25,882 bases of DNA, taken from IMG/VR virus record IMGVR_UViG_3300034236_000033, positions 1-25,882 of that record. One strand, 5' to 3'. Source of the DNA: a virus. Each line of letters opens with the position of its first letter. Position 1 is the first letter of the stretch. This document shows, in pieces, positions 1 to 6,968 of the stretch. A program made the position numbers and the translations under genes. Below the pieces are notes generated by a model that was given only the letters and a program-made list of their open reading frames with translations, did no database searches and was not told the origin of the DNA.

Positions 1-488
1 ATATGCTCAGCACTGCCGGCCACCACAGACATGATGCCCTTTTCGGTCTTCATTGGCCATGGTGCTTCGGGGTGCTGAGCCATCGCCCACTCGATCATAC
101 CGGCCTTGGTAGCATTGCGATCTTTGGTAACCAACTTCACTTCGGTCGGGGTGACCTCAAAGAAGGGAATACCTGTGGCCCGCAATGCACCCAGGACGCC
201 CACACAGATGCCATAGGAGGCCATTGCGCGAGCAGACTGACTTCCTACCGGTACTTCAACAAAGATCGCCTGTGCGCCTTTTGCAAAGCTCAGGGCCATG
301 GATGCAAGCTGGTTAGCTGCTTCCAAATCCAACGAGTTCTGACGAACTTGTTTACCGGTAGGTAAAGATGGCTGGATGACGTCAACATGGTCCAGAATGA
401 GGACACCCCGATCCATGTCGATGTTACCCTTGGCCACACCCCAGTTCCGCAGTGATGGGTCAAAGCCGACCACGCGGATCAGACTCAT
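1..488 (-). CDS. RuvC-like Holliday junction resolvase (partial, cut by left window edge)
   Basis: The reading frame runs from an ATG at 488 to the window edge, giving 162 residues with no stop. The N-terminus reads VVGFDPSLRNWGVA, the first RuvC strand with acidic residue D10. IFVEVP supplies the second acidic residue, E78. A segment near residues 113-135 (TPTEVK, then RNATKAGMIEW) matches the RuvC 'R/E-VK...G...K' helix that contacts DNA. The C-terminal acidic pair of the active site would lie beyond the edge. Family knowledge: RuvC-type nucleases cut four-way junctions; in phages they resolve recombination or replication intermediates before packaging. The start overlaps the stop of the upstream gene by four bases (ATGA), so translation is probably coupled. 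Another RNase H-fold nuclease is possible, but the motif set favours RuvC. Confidence 0.82.
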   Translation of the reverse strand, partial: MSLIRVVGFDPSLRNWGVAKGNIDMDRGVLILDHVDVIQPSLPTGKQVRQNSLDLEAANQLASMALSFAKGAQAIFVEVPVGSQSARAMASYGICVGVLGALRATGIPFFEVTPTEVKLVTKDRNATKAGMIEWAMAQHPEAPWPMKTEKGIMSVVAGSAEH

Positions 489-1039
489 GCTACTGGGCTT
501 TCTGGAGCTTCTTCAATGCTGGCACCGAAAGGCAGATCTTTGAACAGGTTCAAAGCTGCTTCGACGCCGATACGGAAGGTCTGCAAGTATGCACCATTCA
601 AGTCCATGATGATTACCACACCAGGTGTTTTTTCATCTTCAACTTCGACCTGGGTACCTTCAGGCATTTCAAGCAAGCGATTACCATGTTCCATGCACTT
701 GCCATGCCAGTGGTCGATCATCATGGCGAAGGTGTCGATGTCATCAATTGGCTTAGCACCGATCGGGACTTCTTCTTTGAACAAAGGAGTGCCGGCCAGC
801 TCAGAATTGAGCTCAGTCACGTTGGACGGTTCAACTGGAGGGAACGCAGCAATACGCTCAATCAGCATCTTGAGGTACTCTTGCATTGCTTTGTGTTGAT
901 GCTGAATTCTAATTTTCTCAGCTTCTGGCAGAATTTTGAATTCATCACTGTAACTAAACTGTTCAAGTGCGAATACACGCACATCAAGTTCAGTTTTCTC
1001 GGCAATGACCCGAGCCTCATGTGGACGACGGGTGATCAT
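485..1039 (-). CDS. crAss001_48-related phage protein, function unknown
   Basis: This encodes 184 residues. The first ~65 residues (RVIAEKTELD..., then QHKAMQEYLKML and ERIAAF) resemble the small phage family named after crAss001 gp48: a predicted helical pair with a conserved 'RV..E...L' opening and a 'Q...M..Y...L..RI..F' close. I know this family by recall only, and its function is unknown. Residues ~75-184 form a second part, rich in acidic residues, with DTFAMMIDHWHGKCMEHG and VVIIMDLNGAYLQTF segments that I do not recognise. The protein ends in a Pro/Glu tail. It is longer than the usual single-domain members, so it is probably a two-domain variant. The start overlaps the upstream Gp49-like gene by ATGA and its stop overlaps ruvC by ATGA, so the three form one translational unit. 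Confidence 0.7.
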   Translation of the reverse strand: MITRRPHEARVIAEKTELDVRVFALEQFSYSDEFKILPEAEKIRIQHQHKAMQEYLKMLIERIAAFPPVEPSNVTELNSELAGTPLFKEEVPIGAKPIDDIDTFAMMIDHWHGKCMEHGNRLLEMPEGTQVEVEDEKTPGVVIIMDLNGAYLQTFRIGVEAALNLFKDLPFGASIEEAPESPVA

Positions 1040-1371
1040 TTGTCCAACTCCTGAAACAGATCGAAACCAAGAAATGCCCAGAGAGCATCTTTAGTCGCAA
1101 TCTCACACTTCGAGCGGGAAATATCAACACCAGTTATGGCATTGAAGTTTTCCGGACTGACACAAGCTGAATGGCCAGTTGCCAAGGAGAACAGTCGGTT
1201 ACCATCCTTGCTGCGCAAGTAACTATGCGTGAACGTGGACGTTGTACCTGGTGGCACTATAGTCGAGTACTCAACACGGGCCAGATAAGCATTCACCTGG
1301 TCTGGTGTGACTCGTGGTGCAGTCATACCCGCACGGATGATATCGTGCTCAATTTTTTGATCGTTATCCAT
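1036..1371 (-). CDS. Gp49-like protein (phage N4 gp49 / Sf6 gene 66 family)
   Basis: This encodes 111 residues. The characteristic core is visible: GMTAPRVTP near residue 15, then VNAYLARVEY, then TGHSACVSPENFNAITGVD at residues ~65-85, and a C-terminal helix around KDALWAFLGFDLFQ. These match the N4 Gp49/Sf6 gp66 family, a common small accessory gene in phages of Gram-negative bacteria whose biochemical role is not established. A clear Shine-Dalgarno GAGGAA lies about six bases upstream of the ATG. It is preceded by a terminator-type hairpin (1389-1415), so readthrough or a nearby promoter is needed for expression. Confidence 0.85.
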   Translation of the reverse strand: MDNDQKIEHDIIRAGMTAPRVTPDQVNAYLARVEYSTIVPPGTTSTFTHSYLRSKDGNRLFSLATGHSACVSPENFNAITGVDISRSKCEIATKDALWAFLGFDLFQELDK

Positions 1372-1388
1372 GATTCCTCGTGGGGTGG

Positions 1389-1415
1389 AAAAATGCCCCG
1401 ATACTATGGGGCATT
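1389..1415 (-). terminator. Rho-independent terminator between SSB-like and Gp49-like genes
   Basis: A perfect 8-bp stem (AATGCCCC with GGGGCATT; arms 1392-1399 and 1408-1415) with an 8-nt loop is followed on the minus strand by a run of five T (1389-1393). This is the form of an intrinsic terminator for transcripts coming from the SSB-like gene. Confidence 0.75.
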
Positions 1416-1426
1416 CAGAGCTACCA

Positions 1427-1442
1427 GCCAGCCATTGCTGGC
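1427..1442 (-). other. Small perfect hairpin after the SSB-like stop codon
   Basis: The arms GCCAGC (1427-1432) and GCTGGC (1437-1442) pair perfectly around a 4-nt loop, just downstream of the stop of the SSB-like gene. No U-tract follows, so it is more likely a 3'-end RNA-stabilising or processing element than a terminator alone. Confidence 0.5.
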
Positions 1443-1452
1443 CGGGTAATGC

Positions 1453-2220
1453 TTAACCGAACAGCGAGCTCTTCGGTTTGGCGGTGCCAGTTGCGGCACC
1501 AGCCTTAGCTGGAGCACCTGGGGTACCACCAGCAGATGCACCTTTGGCCTTGTTACGGACCTGGCCTTTGTTCTTCTCGATCCAGCTCGCATAGAACGGC
1601 TCAGCAACTTCACCACCGGCAGCCTTGGTTTTCACTTCAGTCAGGGTCAGGTTTTCAAAGCCATCACGAGCGCAGAAGAACTTGTCGATCTCGTTTTCTT
1701 CGCGGGTTTCACCAGTTGGAACGTAAACTTTACTGCCTGGTGATGTTTCTTTGGTCTTGTCTACAATCTGCTTGAGCAAGCCAATAACAACTTGTTTCTG
1801 CAGCAATTCAACAACCACAGGTACCGTGGTTGGAATTTCAGCTTTAGCCTCGTAGTTGTACAGCTTAATGACTTTGTCTTCGGTTTCCAGCTGGGAGATT
1901 TCCTTGCCGGTAGCCAGTTGGCACAGGCTGTTGACCAGCAGGTAACCTGGCAGTGGGTAGGTCTTACCATCTTTTTCGTACGTCGGCTTCTGGCCTTTAG
2001 CACGGCCCGATGTCACGTAGATCGCACCGCGGATTTCCTTGCCATCTTCGGTCATGGCTGTGATGTTCAGTGCCTTAGCACCGCCTTCGGACTCGCTCAT
2101 GTAGGCCATGGTGATCGTTGCTGGGTAAGCATCCGAATCCAGGAGACTACGGCCGCCAAGTACGTCTTTTTCTTCGCCATCAACGCCATCATCGAGTTTC
2201 AGATTTGCAAGCATGTTCAT
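1453..2220 (-). CDS. Probable single-stranded DNA-binding protein
   Basis: This encodes 255 residues. The body (residues ~15-205) contains YPATITMAYMSESEGGAKAL, a PGYLLVNSLCQLATGKEI segment and VIKLYNYEAKAEIPT, a pattern I associate with phage proteins annotated as SSB. The last ~40 residues are a low-complexity Ala/Gly/Lys/Pro tail ending in SSLFG, which resembles the flexible tail and terminal aromatic residue of SSBs, although the usual acidic patch is weak. The gene follows a Sak4-like ATPase, and Sak4 annealing proteins are known to work with a cognate SSB, which supports the call. The start at 2220 is chosen because AAGGAA lies about ten bases upstream; the next Met, two codons later, would be too far. 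Assignment rests on pattern and context, not on a clear OB-fold motif. Confidence 0.65.
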   Translation of the reverse strand: MNMLANLKLDDGVDGEEKDVLGGRSLLDSDAYPATITMAYMSESEGGAKALNITAMTEDGKEIRGAIYVTSGRAKGQKPTYEKDGKTYPLPGYLLVNSLCQLATGKEISQLETEDKVIKLYNYEAKAEIPTTVPVVVELLQKQVVIGLLKQIVDKTKETSPGSKVYVPTGETREENEIDKFFCARDGFENLTLTEVKTKAAGGEVAEPFYASWIEKNKGQVRNKAKGASAGGTPGAPAKAGAATGTAKPKSSLFG

Positions 2221-2282
2221 AATGATATTTCCTTGTGATAATTAAATAGAATAGGTTAGTAGTGCAGACTGATGAAGCTCTG

Positions 2283-2312
2283 CTCAACTCAATGATGTTA
2301 GATGGAGTTGAG
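2283..2312 (-). other. Stem-loop in the Sak4-SSB intergenic region
   Basis: CTCAACTC (2283-2290) and GAGTTGAG (2305-2312) form a perfect 8-bp stem with a 14-nt loop. It lies in the leader of the SSB-like gene, about 60 bases before its start. No U-tract follows on the minus strand, so it may be a processing or leader structure. The remaining sequence up to the start (2221-2282) is AT-rich and shows no promoter that I can support. Confidence 0.5.
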
Positions 2313-2329
2313 TAGTGTATTACAGAACT

Positions 2330-2348
2330 CTACGCTATTCAAGCGTAG
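2330..2348 (-). other. Hairpin whose loop contains the Sak4 stop codon
   Basis: CTACGCT (2330-2336) pairs perfectly with AGCGTAG (2342-2348) around a 5-nt loop, and the Sak4 TGA stop (2339-2341) sits in that loop. The 3' end of the coding region therefore forms one arm of the stem. Confidence 0.5.
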
Positions 2349-3076
2349 TATTCGTGCAGGCGGTTCAATACCAGCTGCATATTGTTGTCGATGTATGTTT
2401 CTTTCACTGACCACATACCCATTGGGCCACGAAGGCGTTCATCCTTCGTTTCTTTGGTCAAACGAGTTTGAAATACATGCTTGTACCCCAGAGCCTCTTC
2501 TTCTTCGGTGATAACCAACAAAGGGTTATCGAATTCCTTCAATGCTTTGATAGTCATCTTTTTAGTTGACAGAACGCAAGAGAAGAAGGATTCAATGCCG
2601 TTGTTCTTCAGTGAACCCTGAACAGGGACTTTCGTCTCCATGACCATCTCACCTTCGTTTAAGCTGTCCAGAGTGTGAGCCAGGAAGATGACATTCTTTG
2701 AACATGCTGCAACTTTTTGCTGCATCAGGTTCTTAAAATACTGAGAGAACTGGCCCCATGCAGCACGACCGTCAGCCAACGGTGCGACGTACATCGAAAC
2801 GTACATGTCGAGCAGGTAAGTCAGGGTATCGATCACTACTGTGTGATAACTGGCTTGTTCAGGTGCTTCCAGCCAGTCAAACAGTTCAATAATCTGCAGT
2901 GGATCGGTAATAACGAACTCTTTAAACTTCGATCGAAAGGGGAGTTTTTTGCCTGCTTCACAGTTGGCGTATGCAACGCCTTCTGGTTTGAGCAAGCCCA
3001 TCAGTGAAGCCGACTTACCAGTAGCGGATTTGCCGCCGATAAGTACGAGGTTGTCATTGATTTGTTGTTGGGACAT
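2339..3076 (-). CDS. Sak4-like RecA-fold ATPase (single-strand annealing recombinase)
   Basis: This encodes 245 residues. Walker A is GGKSATGKS (residues 14-22) and Walker B is TVVIDTL with D83. The later segment VIFLAHTLDS (starting near residue 128) corresponds to the strand carrying a sensor residue, and GSLKNNGIESFF is typical of AAA_24/Sak4 phage ATPases. Known Sak4 proteins are minimal RecA homologues lacking RecA's N- and C-terminal domains; HK620 Sak4 anneals single strands with stimulation by its SSB. Length is close to family members. The SSB-like gene lies immediately downstream and the primase immediately upstream, consistent with recombination-linked replication. The Shine-Dalgarno TGGAGA precedes the ATG. 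Other AAA_24 ATPases cannot be excluded. Confidence 0.8.
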   Translation of the reverse strand: MSQQQINDNLVLIGGKSATGKSASLMGLLKPEGVAYANCEAGKKLPFRSKFKEFVITDPLQIIELFDWLEAPEQASYHTVVIDTLTYLLDMYVSMYVAPLADGRAAWGQFSQYFKNLMQQKVAACSKNVIFLAHTLDSLNEGEMVMETKVPVQGSLKNNGIESFFSCVLSTKKMTIKALKEFDNPLLVITEEEEALGYKHVFQTRLTKETKDERLRGPMGMWSVKETYIDNNMQLVLNRLHEYYA

Positions 3077-3092
3077 TAGATCTCCAAAGGTG

Positions 3093-3119
3093 AAAAAAGC
3101 AAGACCGAACGGCCTTGCT
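3093..3119 (-). terminator. Strong rho-independent terminator between primase and Sak4
   Basis: On the minus strand AGCAAGGCC and GGTCTTGCT form a 9-bp stem with a single G-U wobble around a GTTC tetraloop (arms 3111-3119 and 3098-3106), followed directly by TTTTTT. This is a textbook intrinsic terminator placed in front of the Sak4 gene. Confidence 0.85.
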
Positions 3120-3133
3120 AAATTGTCGAAGAA

Positions 3134-3149
3134 GTGCCCGGAGGGGCAC
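3134..3149. other. GC-rich hairpin directly after the primase stop
   Basis: GTGCCC (3134-3139) and GGGCAC (3144-3149) pair perfectly around a 4-nt loop, eight bases beyond the primase stop. On the minus strand TTCTTC follows; on the plus strand CTTTCTTTT follows. It could act in either direction but is weaker than the adjacent terminator. Confidence 0.5.
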
Positions 3150-3156
3150 CTTTCTT

Positions 3157-5322
3157 TTATGGCATCTTGGCGATGGCCTTGGCTACAGAGACCATGATGG
3201 TGCTCATAATTTCTGCTTCATCAAGCTTGTCAGCAATGCGTTCATTCAAGTGCATGACCTTCTGCCGGATTGGTTCCATCTGGAAGCCAGCATCCACCAG
3301 AATCATTGAGTATCGAAGCAACATATTATTCCGGTTACCATCACCGATGTTGTTCATTACCCAGCGTTCCAGGTTGTCCATGCCTTGCTGGTCTTGCAGC
3401 AGCTGCTTGCGCTCTTCATTCTTACTGGTTTTAGGAATGAACGGAAGGGCGTCCAGAATCTCCCCTTCGTTGTATTCATAATGACCATCAGTACCATCAA
3501 GCGCTTGAGCACAGCTCATCCACTTACGAGCACGCTGATTGGTTGCCGCATCAACTTCAAATGGCAACCACTCGAAGATGTTGGACATGAATTCCTTGAA
3601 GTCCTTAGCATCCATCTTCAGCTCGTAGTTGATCGGCATGATCAGGCGGAAACGGTTTTCAATCGCCGTGTGTCGCTTGGTCGTGTAGATCATGAACTTG
3701 TGTTGAGACATGAGCATCTTAACGGTGCTCAAGTTGGCTGTACCATCAACGTCAATGACGATCATGTTGAAACCAGGGATTGCATTTTCTTCGTTACGGT
3801 AACCACCCACCAGATGGTGAGACGTCCAGTGCATGCCGGATGCTTGCGTCAGCTTGTGCAGCTTATCAAACGGGGCACGTTCGTTACTGTAGTTTTCGGT
3901 GATGTCCGAGCTGTAAGCCAGGATCATACTATCGATATGGCTTGCCTTCAGGGTTTCACCCCGCAGAAATTCGATACCATCACTGAATGACTTCTTAATG
4001 ATGATGCTGTTCTTGTAGCCCCAGGCTGTGGCCAAGGTCAACATTTCAGTCTTCTGGCCAGACGCACCGCGGTAGAAAGGTAGGTCTTCAACCAGGTCGG
4101 CCTGCGTGACTTCGCGTTGCACGGAGCCCAGGTACTTAGCCAGCTTGACGTAATTGCGATCACGCGTGAGCAGCTTATCGAAGGCGTTGCCAGATTCCTC
4201 AGCCAGCTTGATCGCATTGTAGAAATGGTCATCTGTGAGGATAGGTGAATCGTCAATGAATGCGTAAGCGCCGGCCAGTTTCAATGCTTTGAAGTAGCGA
4301 TGGGAAATCTCGGCTTTTTTGATCTCTTCATGCTCAGGCAACAGGTTGGCGATCTCTTCGCATTTGGTCTTGTACTCGATCACCAGTAACGATGTATCAA
4401 GCGTCATGACCAGACGTTTGTTGACGTTGATGATGTCAGCCAGCTGGTCCAATCGATCAGCCAGGTCTTCCATCCAAGTGTTTGACGACTTGTCAGTCAA
4501 CTGGTCGTAGATTTCCTTCGGCGTCAGCTTCTTTGGTTGGTCACTGGCTTTGCTGTAGCCGAAGAAGCATCGACGTGCGTAACCTGTTTCTAGCATTGAG
4601 TACAGCTCTTCCTCAACCTTGCCGCCGTTAAGCAGCTTGGCTGGTGTACCGAATAACATCATGTTGGTGGGAGTATTACCAGGGATTTCTTCGTTACGTT
4701 TGTTCTCAGCCGTGTTCTTGATGAGCTTGGTTTTGATGCGGCCAACGTCATAGAGTTCAAGGTAGGTGTTGAGCACATCAACACTGGCCAAGAGGTTAGA
4801 ACCGATTTCGTCAATCTGAAGATTGACTGAGCCGGCATCTGCCATCAACAGCTTGTGACGCATCTGTTTAATGGCCGCCGGTGTACCTGAATCGAAGCTG
4901 AACACCAGGGTACCTAGCTCATCAAATTCTTTCTGTACACGCACCAGTTCTTCTTCAGGATCACAGCTCTTACGGGCTGCACGCTTCACTGCCAGCTTGG
5001 GTAGATTCTGTTCAGCCAGTAGTGGAAATGTCTCTTCAAGGAAGCGATTACGAAAGCGGTTGATGACTTCGTTTTCGATGATGTTTGTCGAGAAGCCTTT
5101 ACCCGATCCGGATGTGCCTAGGTTAAGGGCGTACATGTTTACTGGAATGTCGCCACGATCGTGTGTGACGATAGTGGTACGCATGGATGATGCAATCATG
5201 CTGAAGTAGTAGCCAACCAACACCCGGAAAAACAATGGATTTTGATTTTGCGTTTTGTTGCACAGGATGTCAACCAGCTTTTCCGAGATCGGATGGAAGG
5301 CCATTTCATCATTGGTTTTCAT
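3157..5322 (-). CDS. Large replicative ATPase-primase (DUF3987-like ATPase plus primase-like C-terminus)
   Basis: This encodes 721 residues. Residues ~1-350 look like a DUF3987/YfjI-type P-loop ATPase: an opening helical region, a P-loop GTSGSGKGF (69-77) and Walker B LQIDEIGSNLL with D171-E172. Residues ~500-620 carry archaeo-eukaryotic primase-like features: IVIDVDG (near 521-527) with the paired acidic residues, then YTTKRHT as a possible S/T-x-H motif, then FRLIMPI, then FEVDAATNQRARKW as a possible third acidic motif. The protein would prime DNA synthesis and probably act as or with a helicase. The domain order is unusual, since fused primase-helicases normally have the primase first. 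The P-loop also ends in Gly rather than Ser/Thr. AAAAGGAA precedes the start. The ATPase assignment is firm; the primase part is inferred from motif spacing. Confidence 0.72.
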   Translation of the reverse strand: MKTNDEMAFHPISEKLVDILCNKTQNQNPLFFRVLVGYYFSMIASSMRTTIVTHDRGDIPVNMYALNLGTSGSGKGFSTNIIENEVINRFRNRFLEETFPLLAEQNLPKLAVKRAARKSCDPEEELVRVQKEFDELGTLVFSFDSGTPAAIKQMRHKLLMADAGSVNLQIDEIGSNLLASVDVLNTYLELYDVGRIKTKLIKNTAENKRNEEIPGNTPTNMMLFGTPAKLLNGGKVEEELYSMLETGYARRCFFGYSKASDQPKKLTPKEIYDQLTDKSSNTWMEDLADRLDQLADIINVNKRLVMTLDTSLLVIEYKTKCEEIANLLPEHEEIKKAEISHRYFKALKLAGAYAFIDDSPILTDDHFYNAIKLAEESGNAFDKLLTRDRNYVKLAKYLGSVQREVTQADLVEDLPFYRGASGQKTEMLTLATAWGYKNSIIIKKSFSDGIEFLRGETLKASHIDSMILAYSSDITENYSNERAPFDKLHKLTQASGMHWTSHHLVGGYRNEENAIPGFNMIVIDVDGTANLSTVKMLMSQHKFMIYTTKRHTAIENRFRLIMPINYELKMDAKDFKEFMSNIFEWLPFEVDAATNQRARKWMSCAQALDGTDGHYEYNEGEILDALPFIPKTSKNEERKQLLQDQQGMDNLERWVMNNIGDGNRNNMLLRYSMILVDAGFQMEPIRQKVMHLNERIADKLDEAEIMSTIMVSVAKAIAKMP

Positions 5323-5334
5323 GCGTGATTCCTT

Positions 5335-6339
5335 TTAAAGTACCAGGTCGCCGGCTGCAATGAGTGCATCTTTTTGCGAGCAGACAGGGAAGCCTGGGCA
5401 GTATTTGCAGGCGTTGACTTGGCCAGGTTTAGTGACAACGACGCCTTTGCCGCCACCTACAGTAAGCATGTGGGTGCGAGCTTCGAGCTCAGTGTCAAAG
5501 TTTTTGGTGGACTTGGCTGCAGTAGCTACAGTGGCCAAGGTGTGATTCTTGTACCACTTGTGGACTGGCTCTGTGCGCCACAGATCTTCATCACTGCACA
5601 ATGGCAGCAACGATTCATCTTGGTCTACCAGGTCATCAAAGTCCGATAGCTTCTGACGGATGTAACGATCAGTTTCCTCAATGCTGAGCAGCTTGAGTTT
5701 ACGTTCCTGGATTCGGCTTTGCGGATAATTTGGGTTTTGACGTGCTTGCATTAATGACCAGTCAGTGAAGATGAATTGAATACTCATTTCGTCTTCAGTG
5801 ATGATTTCTGGATTAAGCCAGCGATAGATACTTCCTTGCAGGATGTACTTAGCGTCGTTCGATCCTGACATGGCAGTGTAGGTGCCAGTAGTTTTGAAGT
5901 CTTCCAGCCGACCTTGGCCAACAAAGTCGAACTTGCCGGACACCAGGTAGTTACCTACCTGCTTCTGTGATCGTTGTTCAAGATAGACCGGGATCAGATC
6001 AGGGTTGGCAGCCAGCTGTTCTTTGGTGGGGTTGATCACCACTAGATCGATTACGCGTTGGGGATATCCCAATGCTGCCATAGCACGCTTGTGGTTGTAA
6101 ACCCAGCTGCGTTCGATACCATCATGAATGGCTGTTCCGATACGGGAAGCAACCATGCCTACCAGGTCAGGTAAGCTGAGTTCTTGGGGCACACGGCCAC
6201 CCAAAATGAGCTGACGCAAGGGCTTGATCAACGATGTGGCCGAGATGGTCGATGAGTCGTGATCGTAGTTGTCAGTGGCCAGAAATACTGCCATCGACAA
6301 GGGTACGGATGAGGTATTGATATAGCGCACTTGCGTCAT
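5335..6339 (-). CDS. PD-(D/E)XK nuclease (RecB/Cas4-like exonuclease)
   Basis: This encodes 334 residues. The motifs of the RecB nuclease family appear in order: IGTAIHDGIE with H72, SGKFDFV with D138, LEDFKTTG with D147 and K149, and YILQGSIYRW with Q168. The C-terminus has C311-x2-C314-x5-C320, the spacing of the three C-terminal cysteines of Cas4/AddB iron-sulfur nucleases, but no cysteine occurs in the N-terminal part. The only other one is C248, so a cluster would need an unusual fourth ligand. Its likely role is 5' or 3' end resection that feeds the Sak4/SSB annealing pair. It lies 12 bases from the primase with no hairpin between them, so the two are probably co-transcribed. The Shine-Dalgarno AAGGTGA precedes the start. 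Confidence 0.82.
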   Translation of the reverse strand: MTQVRYINTSSVPLSMAVFLATDNYDHDSSTISATSLIKPLRQLILGGRVPQELSLPDLVGMVASRIGTAIHDGIERSWVYNHKRAMAALGYPQRVIDLVVINPTKEQLAANPDLIPVYLEQRSQKQVGNYLVSGKFDFVGQGRLEDFKTTGTYTAMSGSNDAKYILQGSIYRWLNPEIITEDEMSIQFIFTDWSLMQARQNPNYPQSRIQERKLKLLSIEETDRYIRQKLSDFDDLVDQDESLLPLCSDEDLWRTEPVHKWYKNHTLATVATAAKSTKNFDTELEARTHMLTVGGGKGVVVTKPGQVNACKYCPGFPVCSQKDALIAAGDLVL

Positions 6340-6362
6340 GATTCACCTTGTAGGAATGGGAA

Positions 6363-6382
6363 GGGCCAGCCGTAGCTGGCCC
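6363..6382 (-). other. Perfect 8-bp GC-rich stem-loop upstream of the nuclease gene
   Basis: GGGCCAGC (6363-6370) and GCTGGCCC (6375-6382) pair perfectly around a 4-nt loop. On the minus strand it is followed by TTCCC, a weak U-tract. It lies about 25 bases before the nuclease start. Confidence 0.55.
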
Positions 6383-6392
6383 GGTTAATATC

Positions 6393-6417
6393 GGAAGAGC
6401 GTCGGGACGACGCTTCC
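6393..6417 (-). other. Bulged stem-loop at the 3' end of the DUF3310 gene
   Basis: GCGTCG (6399-6404) and CGACGC (6408-6413) form a perfect stem with a 3-nt loop, extended by GGAA/TTCC after a 2-nt bulge. It begins just after the stop codon of the DUF3310 gene and is followed by the second hairpin at 6363-6382. No clear U-run follows. Confidence 0.5.
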
Positions 6418-6419
6418 TT

Positions 6420-6902
6420 TTATTTCGGCTGAAGATTCAAAGGTGGTAGTGTAGGCAGAGGCACACTTGGGGATTTACCATCATCACCGGTGAGTTGAAG
6501 CCAACGATTCAGAGTGTCCACTGCTTCTTGAACATCCTTACGCAAGCTCTTACCACCGGTGCGAACACCTGGGATCAATAGCTTTTTACGTGCATGATTA
6601 ATGGCACCTGAAGGGTCATCAACTGGGAAGAGCATACAAACAGCGTACACATCCACTTCTTTGAGTTGACCAATAGGTTTGTAATATTGGGGATACCGGG
6701 AAGCCAGTGAACGATCCCCTGCACGATTACGTTCTGGGTTAACTTTGGGGGGTGCTTGTGTACTGTTGATGTGATACGGTACATCAGCTTTAACAGTATT
6801 CATGGAACCAACAAAACCGGTCAATGCTTGCTCACAGTGGAAACACCGATCTGAGTCAAACATTGCTGTGTTAGGGCAGCTTTTGCATTTAGTGTCATTC
6901 AT
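6420..6902 (-). CDS. Zinc-ribbon plus DUF3310 protein
   Basis: This encodes 160 residues. The N-terminus has C6-x2-C9-x10-C20-x2-C23, a probable zinc-binding ribbon. After a low-complexity linker, residues ~85-145 (VDVYAVCMLFPVDD, INHARKKLLIPG, LRKDVQEAVDTLNRW) match the DUF3310/SaV-like family found in many phage early regions: a helix-rich domain with a conserved '..HA.KKLL..G' core. Its function is unknown; family members often lie near nucleotide metabolism or replication genes, as here. The last ~18 residues are Pro/Leu-rich. An AGGAAC Shine-Dalgarno lies about six bases before the ATG. The join of a zinc ribbon to this domain suggests nucleic-acid or protein binding, but that is inference. 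Confidence 0.75.
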   Translation of the reverse strand: MNDTKCKSCPNTAMFDSDRCFHCEQALTGFVGSMNTVKADVPYHINSTQAPPKVNPERNRAGDRSLASRYPQYYKPIGQLKEVDVYAVCMLFPVDDPSGAINHARKKLLIPGVRTGGKSLRKDVQEAVDTLNRWLQLTGDDGKSPSVPLPTLPPLNLQPK

Positions 6903-6927
6903 TCAGAGTTCCTATTAAGATATATAA

Positions 6928-6954
6928 TTTATATTATTTAGGTGCATTCCACAA
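6928..6954 (-). promoter_or_regulatory. Candidate promoter in AT-rich leader of the DUF3310 gene
   Basis: On the minus strand TTGTGG (6949-6954) is followed after 15 bases by TATAAA (6928-6933) within a very AT-rich stretch (6915-6940). It is the only strongly AT-rich intergenic segment of the left arm. Spacing is shorter than ideal and the -35 overlaps a hairpin arm, so this is a weak call. Confidence 0.25.
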
Positions 6955-6968
6955 ATTGATAGGTGGAA
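6947..6968 (-). other. Stem-loop after the HNH endonuclease gene
   Basis: TTCCAC (6947-6952) and GTGGAA (6963-6968) pair perfectly around a 10-nt loop, with two further pairs possible beyond a bulged base. It lies 20 bases downstream of the HNH stop and precedes the AT-rich leader of the next gene. Confidence 0.45.

Noticed and set aside
452-1054. 200-codon open frame on the plus strand opposite the crAss001_48-like gene
   Set aside because: It lies antisense to a gene with recognisable family motifs and tight coupling, and its translation has no recognisable motif; it is a shadow of codon usage.
6928-6935. T4-like late promoter (TATAAATA-type) on the minus strand
   Set aside because: TATAAAT occurs once in a very AT-rich segment, in front of an early-type gene, and no other copy precedes the structural genes.
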